From positions 229,626,784 to 229,690,783 of the forward strand of contig NC_039364.1 in the NCBI RefSeq assembly GCF_003573695.1: a stretch of DNA of 64,000 nucleotides, read 5' to 3'. A program made the position numbers and the translations under genes. The notes under the pieces were generated by a model. The model was not told the DNA's origin. It worked only from the letters and a program-made list of their open reading frames with translations, and made no database searches. The stretch comes from Papaver somniferum. Taxonomy: Eukaryota; Streptophyta; Magnoliopsida; Ranunculales; Papaveraceae. Of this stretch, positions 56,987 through 64,000 are shown piece after piece (position 1 is the first letter of the stretch; each line of letters starts with the position of its first letter).

Positions 56987-57851
56987 TGTTAGAGCATTGC
57001 TCGGTCGAACTCGCATGCGTTGCTATCTCAAGCATATTTTTCCAGTTTAGTTGTCAAAACTATATGTCTTGATTTCTAGACTACTTATAGCTAAGTCTCG
57101 GTTTAGGACAGTTTAGTGTAGTTGAGCTCCAGACTCCATGGCGATCATCTTACGAAGACGAAGAACTACTCAAGAAACCAGTGGAACTTCATCCGACTAA
57201 AAGGTATGTGGAGACTTGAACTTATCTATCACTCATAAGTATATCTACTCTATCTCCTACTCTTGAGACAAAGTCGTATAAGTATGATAGTTTTCATACA
57301 TACACATTTGCTATTTCGAGCCGAGTTTACTCGCCTATCTTTTTCTCAAAATATGTGTTGGTAAGCTTTCGCTTTAACCACTTTTCATCTTAACCCGTGA
57401 CGAAAGTCATGATGACGTTTCAATCTTGAAAATAGATTTGATGACGATAGTTGTGAATAACGACTGTTATAACATTATAGAAGAATGTTTCAATATTGAA
57501 ATGTAGAGTTGAGATTATGTAACCAACTATGGATATAAGCATATATAGTGTCTTCGCACATTAGTGTATAAATCCATGTGTCGGAAACCAAGTGTGTGCA
57601 TAGGCATACCCGTATGCGTACCCACAGAAGTTTTCGACCGAAAATTTCTGCTGAGATTCTAAACTCAAATCTGGTAGCTATGATACACGTACCCGTACGA
57701 GTACCCAAGCTGGTTATATTTCTCAAATCGGAAGTTCATGAACTTAAACAATAAATCAATAAGGAATTCAATCTTTGCAAACCGTGGCTATATTGTTCAT
57801 GAATTGATTCAAGTGAATCAAACTGATTTTGTTTCAATTGTGTCTATTCAC

Positions 57852-60751
57852 TGATAAGCACTGCTTTTTATAGAAAATACTCGTGAACCTGATCACCAAG
57901 AAATAACTGCTAAATTGAGAGTTACAGTGGCGTTTACAATGAAAGGCACAAAGACCTCTCACGACACCAGCGAGAAATAGAGCTTAATGAAGGAAACCGT
58001 GAGCACCCATGTCAATATTTGACCTGTATGTAGCACCACCATCTTAGCTACACATCACCACCAGGAAGTCATTAAGCAAGGCAAAAAAAAGTTGTCTTTG
58101 CTGGTTCGATTTAGTCAGGGCCAGTTGGAGTTACAAGTTGTACGTGGCCTCATTATCAACATATATGTTGTTAGTGGAATGTAAAGAAATGCTCATTTCT
58201 TAATTAAGCAGCAGCTTGAATTCTTATCGAAGAAAAGGAATCTGGAATGAACCTCGTGGCACATTTTCAGTTCTCCAAGCAAGCTGATGCCACCGATTGT
58301 CCTTGTTGACTACAGTTAGTGCCGGCGATGGTGTTTTGTGTCTCTGCATGATTTACTGTGGGTTTTATTCTCAAAATTAGTGTTGGTTAATGACGGTCCA
58401 TCAGAGGCAGATGATGGAAGAGTTTGGCAGTTGGGTTTCTGAACGATGGTGGCTGCTGAGAAGACGAGAGAGTTGACTGTGATTTCTTTGTCTCGAGTAG
58501 AGGCGAATAGTGGCAGTTGGAACTGATGCTAATGGTGGTCGATTGGAGTAGACCTGTTGGTGCTACACACAGACGTGAATGGAGTTGGTTTTTATTTGAT
58601 CGACACAGTTGCAGGCAGAGTTGTTGGGAAAGGTTAGCGGCATGTATATGGAGAGATTTTAACGGAATGAATTGAAAGAACGATGCTGCGGTCAGGTTCT
58701 TGACATGGGAACGATTGTTGTGCTGGTTTTCTGTTGATCGAAACAGAAGTTCGATAAGGAAATGAGAGCAGGAAGAAGCTTAGATGGTCATGGAACATCA
58801 GTTGGCTTCAAATGAATGAATTTTACCAAGGCAGGATGAATAGAAAGCTGTATGTTGAATCTGTGTTGATTGTATGGACGAATCGGAAGAGCCAGCTCTG
58901 ACGAGTATGGCCTGAAGACGAGAAGTGAAGAAGCAGTTGCTGCTTTATTTAGTCGCATGTGTTGTTGCCGAGAAGGAACTGGTGGAGATGGAAACTTCAT
59001 GGTACGATAGTGGAGATGGGAGAAAAGATGAATTCTCATGTGGTGTTTAGACGGCGTTGTAAACAGAATGGGGTTTTTCTGTCGACCTCGAATGGCAAGA
59101 TGGACTTGGGTGCTGATGCTGTTGGCTCAATGGAGATGCAGTAGCTTATGGAGTTTGGGATTTCATACATAGACTGAAACAAGGTTCATCTAGAAAGTGA
59201 AATCAGTGTCGGAGTGATGTACTTCTTAGTGCGTTGAATCAAAAATGGAGCTGCATAGGTGTTGATCGAGAGAAAGTTGTTCTCAGCCAAAAAGGGAATG
59301 AAGAGGAGCCGCTGCCATTGATATTTAGGAAGTGAGCTGGTGATTGTCCGGCCAATGAATATTGGATTGCTTAGCTGCCGCAATCGATGGCAGAATGTGT
59401 TGTGTGTGCCAAAGGCAGTAAACGGAGCAAGAAGATGAAGGAGCTTGGAGAAGAAGCACGAGTGTTGGCTAATGATTGTGTACTCATTCTTACAGTGAGC
59501 TCGGACACAAAGAAGATAAAAAATGGAGCGAGTCTGATCCAGTATGGAAGAAGGATATAAAACGACGGCGAAGTCAGGGTTCTGTATGTTGCTGAATTTT
59601 TATATTAGAGGCAGTGCACGAGATGTTGCTACTGGTGGCTAGAAGGACAGGATATGGGAAGTAAAACTGCAATCAGGTCAACTGGAGCTGTTCGCAAGAA
59701 GTGAAGCTTTGGTCAGTGAAGTCACGGAATAGAATGGAGGCTAGATGGACCTGATGGTTTGGGCCCATTGGGCAGTGTAATTGCTAGGTCTTAATTTGAT
59801 TTCTGGCAACACTTGCATATAAACAAAAAGAGAACAACTTTCAAAAGGGAGGTGAGCGGACGGAAGAATCTGGAGGGTTCTCTGTTAGTGACAGACAGAG
59901 ACGGAGAGAAGCTTGGAGGCCGCTGAGGCGAGCATAAGAACAAGAGACGACGGAGACAACTTGGGTTGGATCATTCCTCTTTTGTTATCATCTTCATGGG
60001 TTTTAAGAAATCCATAGCGATGTTCTAATTTCTTTGTAACTAGGGTTTATGTTGAAACCACTTTGGAGCATTAGACCACCTTGATTGAAAATATTTATGG
60101 TTTTGAGGCTATTTTGATTTGAATAAATTAATTTCATGATCTTATTTATTGATTAATTGAAATATGGGTTGTCGCTTCACCGGTTTTGTGTAACCTTTGC
60201 GCATAATTGTTAGGATCGAAAATGTATTTGTCTATTTGTTTGATATTCCATGCTTGGGTTAAATCTTTTGATGGGATATGCTTAGAATAGCCGGGTATTA
60301 TTTGTGAACCTATAATTAGTTTCGTATAACTTTCTCGCTAACGCAATTCGATGGTGCATGCTTTGGTTCAATCTTTTGATGTGCCATGCTTAGGGTGTCC
60401 CAGTGATATTTGTGATTCTAATACGTATAATAGGTGATGTCGATAGAACGAGCGATAAATAATTCATGGATTATATTTCATTTCAGTAATTGAGTAGAAG
60501 TTGTGGTGGATACTATAAACCCTGGTTACCGACTTTCTCATTGGATTCATTCTTGTAGTTTAGTTTAATTTTCGTATTTCATTTTCAATCCTAAAAACCC
60601 AAAAATATTATTTCGTGTTAGTTTTATTAGAGATATTGATTACGGTATTTCCACCGCTCCCTGTGGGTTCGACCCGTACTTGCCTCTGTCTACTAGTTAG
60701 ACACCGTGCGATTGCGGTTATTACATACAGGGTTCTTCTGAAATCCTATCA
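57852..60751 (+). repeat. 2.9-kb Gypsy-type solo LTR inside LTR G
   Basis: Starts TGATAAGCACTGC and ends CCTATCA, with TTCAC (57847-57851 and 60752-60756) as target duplication. Near the 3' end, ttgatattccatgcttgg and ctccctgtgggttcgaccc are typical of Tat/Athila-like LTRs; the first is also found in the 11584 LTR. No primer site, polypurine tract or second LTR is present. Small frames inside are not convincing. Confidence 0.8.
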
Positions 60752-61077
60752 TTCACAAAGACCTAAGCAACTGAACAACTCTTTAACTAGTTCTTATGAG
60801 TCATTTGAACTAGTTATGTGAAGAAGATGAATACGGTTGATATGAAAGTACTCATATGGCTAACCATTGGTTAACTATTTGTGAACCAACTAAGTGTACA
60901 CATTTAGGTACGGTTACTCAAACCTAAATGAATACATTTCATTTGTGTGTGAAAAGCTAAGTTTCGATCTAACGGTTGAAAGATATTAGCTTGGTTAAAT
61001 CAGGTTTTTCATCTAACAATAAACATTGAATGCTTTGTTACCAAAGTAACTAAGATTGCAAACCCTGATTTGAAAAC

Positions 61078-61086
61078 TATATAAAG
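61078..61086 (+). promoter_or_regulatory. TATA box of LTR G
   Basis: tatataaag, embedded in a block shared by the LTR family (aaccctgatttgaaaactatataaag type). The same site is seen in minus orientation in D at 53694-53704. The conserved cccggggttttt block lies about 700 bases downstream. Confidence 0.55.
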
Positions 61087-62230
61087 GAGACATCTAGCAA
61101 CTGGAAAAACTAATTCCCACACCTTCTGTGTGATACTAGTTGGTTTTGCTAGAGTCGGTTCTCCTTTAACCTTAGGTTTCTTCTCGAGACCTTGTAGGTT
61201 AACAACTGAAAGACTTCATTGGGATTGTGAAGCCAGACGAAACTACTTCTCTTGTAGTTGAGCGATCTGATCTTGCCATTTTCTATCGTACGAGTTGAAT
61301 AATTGACTTGAGATTATGTCTCCGATGGGACAAGATAAAAAGAAATCACAAACATCTTCGTCTCATCGTTTGTGATTCCACAATATCTAGTTTCGCTGCC
61401 ATACGATTTAGATTATTGTGAGGTGATTGATAATTCTAGGTTGTTCTTCGGGAATATAAGTTCGGGTTATCAATTGGTTCCTGTTCACCTTGATTTTATC
61501 AAAAGACGGAACAAAACTCTTAGGTTTATCTGTGGGAGATAGATTTATATATCATCATAGACTTTTCCGTATGATACAGATTTGTTTATTAAAGTCTTCG
61601 ACTTTGGGTCGTAGCAACTCTTGGTCGTGGCTGAGATCATCTAAGGGAATCAAGTGCGTAGTATCCTGCTGGGATTAGAGACGTAAGGAGCGCAATTGTA
61701 CCTTGAATCAGTGTGATATTGATTAGGGTTCAACTATAGTCCAGACCGAAGTTTGTTTGTAGTAGGCTAGTGTCTGTAGCGTCTTAATACAGTGTGATGT
61801 TCAATCTGGACTAGGTCCTGAGGTTTTTCTGCATTTGTGGTTCCCTCGTTAACAAAATTTCTGGTGTCTGTGTTATTTCTATTCCGCATTATATTTTTTT
61901 ATATAATTGAAATATCACAGGTTGTGCGTTAAGATCAATCAATTAGAATATCCAACCTTTGATTGTTGATTTAAATTGATTGACAGTTGGATATTGGTCT
62001 TTGGTACCATCAAAGTTTATCTCTCTAGTATTTGATAAAGACTCGCAGATTTCCATTTGCTTGAGTAAAGATCAAATCAAGAGATTGAGATATTAACTCT
62101 TTGATATACTTTTATCTAGATTGAGTATGATTGTCTAGTTAATTCTCTAGAAATTATATTGGAGTTAGTCCATACAGATTGCTAATCGAAATATTGGGTG
62201 AGGTTGTTAGACCCCCGCTTTTTCACTTAG

Positions 62231-64000
62231 ATCTATCTTATGTTCAACTACCAAAGGTAATTGTTAAGATTTTGCGATCAGTATTTTTCATCACAAAGAA
62301 TTGTATTGATACCGATCTACACAACTAATCAATCCAATCTACCACAAGGATAAACCGATTATAGTTGGATCCTCTTATACCGAAACAAGTATTGTGCACA
62401 CCAAAGGTTATGAACCCCAAATCAGAAATCTTAAATATCTTCTTTGTCTTCAAATCTTCTTAGATCTTCAATAAACACCTGCACACAACAACTTGAATCT
62501 CTTGTGATCAATCACGCACAGAAGAGAAGATTATCAGAAGAGAAGATTCTCAAGCATAAACGAACAAGGTGCAATCAAAGTTCAACCACCGTTAGTCAAT
62601 CAAATCAATCGAAAACACAAGATAAACCGCAGTTATCTAGTTTCCCACCAACGGTACTAATAGAGCTTCTCAATCCCAAAGAAAACTTTAAACTGAGCGG
62701 CCGTAAGAGATTTCGCCTAATTAGGTTACTCTCCTCTTCGAATAGGCGGCTTCACCAGTAACACCGAGGAAGTTTGCTGTCATGAAGAATTAGTTTGCTA
62801 GAAATGAAAACTTTAAGTATTCATAGACAAGGAAGTTTGGACACCAAGGAATTTCCAAAACCGAAAATATTCTCAAGATATTCATTAAAGCACAAATTCA
62901 GTTTCCATAATTCCTGGAAATGCTCTGTCCAAAATATTGACTAATTCTTATTTTCCTAAAATAAAATTAAGACCTTAATTAAAATATTCTTAACTTATTT
63001 ATGTTTCGATCCTGGGATTTTCTTCCTTTAGCTATTAAGGAATAACTTTGAACAATTAAAGATAAACATTACTTCCTATGTTCAAAGTGTGTCGAGATCC
63101 TTACTTTGTAAGTCCTCTTTCATACTTAAAACCTTGAAACCGATTTTCCACACTTCCAAACAAGTTTATAATTGGTTCATCTTACTTTCAAGAACACTCA
63201 ATCACAAATCATGGGTTTAACGGTTCTACCAAAACAAGTTTCGGTTCTACCTCCATGTGAGTATTGTGCATGGTCACACTAGCTTTCCAAAATTCGGTTG
63301 ACTAGGTACTAGGATCGGTTCCCCACATATATATGGTATCTAACTTATATGTGTTGCACATGTCCATAGGACCGGTTCCCCTTTGCCTAAAAACGTGTTG
63401 CATATGTCCATAGGATCGGTTCCCCTTTCTGCACAAACTTGTTGCACCTCATACAAGGATCGATTCCCCTTTGTGATGTATTGCACCTCTTACTAGGATC
63501 GGTTCCTCTTTACCCAGATTCGGTCATACACAAATCACAAACTCGATCATACCATCTCAGGTGATTACTTAAGATCGGTTTCACTAATAAAAGTCATACC
63601 AATACATAAGTCAGGCCTTTGTGAATAGTTTTACCAAGAACACAAACAAGTCATGAGCGGTTATACTAAATCACACATATTGGTTGTTCAAAATATATGC
63701 AATGAATAACAATACCAATAACGCATGGCGATTTCCTTTTCGATTCATAAACAAGTTTATGAACTTACTTCTTTAAAACACATGTAAAACATTGTTTCCT
63801 AGGATGAAATACTCACCTCATAACCATACATAATCACAATAGCATTTAAAAGATTATATCGATGTCTTATCTACAAAGTTTAATGGTTAAGCAATAAACC
63901 TCGTATTGTATTCCTCAATACTATGTCTATCTAGAGTGTTCAGGCTTCGCAGTTTTGTTTTCAATATGCACGACTTGAAAGATACGTTAGGGAATGAAAC
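62231..64000 (-). repeat. LTR F, second part, running off the window
   Basis: Resumes after LTR G (the flanks join across the CTTAG duplication). It is AT-rich, with no gene recognised; the small frame at 62444-62761 is basic and looks fortuitous. Five repeats with the core aggatcggttcccc lie at 63311-63515. The outer end is outside the window. Confidence 0.5.
63311..63515. repeat. Five degenerate repeats with AGGATCGGTTCCCC core
   Basis: Cores at about 63311, 63368, 63412, 63456 and 63495, spaced 39-57 bases apart, each paired with a ttgcac / ttgcatatgtccat segment. It recalls the variable patches of the A-H LTRs but uses a different motif. Confidence 0.7.

Larger units (their letters stand above)
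56987..62225 (+). repeat. Solo LTR G of the TGTTAGAG family, itself split
   Basis: Starts TGTTAGAGCATTGCTCGG and ends CCCCCGCTTTTTCA. CTTAG at 56982-56986 and 62226-62230 is a perfect 5-base target duplication. After subtracting the 2905 bases contributed by the inner insertion it measures 2334 bases. Its variable patch (cacgtacccgtacgagtaccc theme) is at about 57590-57710. Confidence 0.92.

Noticed and set aside
1..64000. tRNA or rRNA genes
   Set aside because: Only tRNA-complementary primer sites were found; no cloverleaf-like or rRNA stretch was recognised by eye, though a tRNAscan run could still find one.

Overview
This window is plant nuclear DNA, AT-rich and dominated by transposable elements. 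LTR retrotransposons, LINE remains, MITEs and a Helitron end surround a small gene island at about 26.3-35.1 kb. Intron-split genes, LTRs with TG...CA ends and 5-bp target duplications, initiator-Met and Asp-type primer sites and a plant-type NUP50 gene all point to an angiosperm. The repeat style makes me suspect Papaveraceae/Ranunculales, but that is impression, not proof. No rRNA, tRNA or CRISPR array was seen. || Layout: 1-10.0 kb holds two LTR elements of one family: minus-strand element A, whose 5' LTR is 1501-3910, sits in the gag of plus-strand element B, whose 3' LTR is 7665-10017. 10.2-10.7 and 18.4-19.3 kb hold tandem copies of a LINE zf-RVT segment. A complete, polymerase-less Ty3/Gypsy (Tat/Ogre-like) element lies between them at 11584-18006 with AGAAA target duplications. 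20.6-25.0 kb is a decayed LINE split by a solo LTR (21546-24102, target duplication CATAT). || Gene island (both genes on the minus strand): a broken long coiled-coil gene (about 26.3-30.3 kb; three frame breaks and one stop in its large exon) and an intact NUP50-like nucleoporin gene (CDS 32445-33692, 5' UTR intron 33738-34947). Between them is a 1.1-kb element carrying six consecutive hairpins built from the arm TTACGGTTGGTA. || 36.5-64.0 kb is a nested stack: element C (36540-45902, split by a solo Gypsy-type LTR at 40160-41703); LTR E at its end; complete element D (46219-54928, target duplication CACAT) inside E; LTR F next in E; solo LTR G (56987-62225, target duplication CTTAG) inside F; and a 2.9-kb Gypsy-type LTR (57852-60751, target duplication TTCAC) inside G. 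|| Main theme: A, B, C, D, E, G and H share one LTR family (TGTTAGAG...TTTTTCA, about 2.3-2.5 kb) with a tRNA-iMet primer site and several polypurine tracts. Where an internal region is visible it carries a gag-like ORF and, in B, C and D, a second short hydrophilic or coiled-coil ORF, but no visible protease, integrase, reverse transcriptase or RNase H. They look like non-autonomous relatives of Sirevirus-type Copia elements. Each LTR also has a hypervariable short-repeat patch about 500-950 bases from its start; the sequence theme differs between elements but is shared by the two LTRs of one element. This family is the best candidate here for something poorly described.
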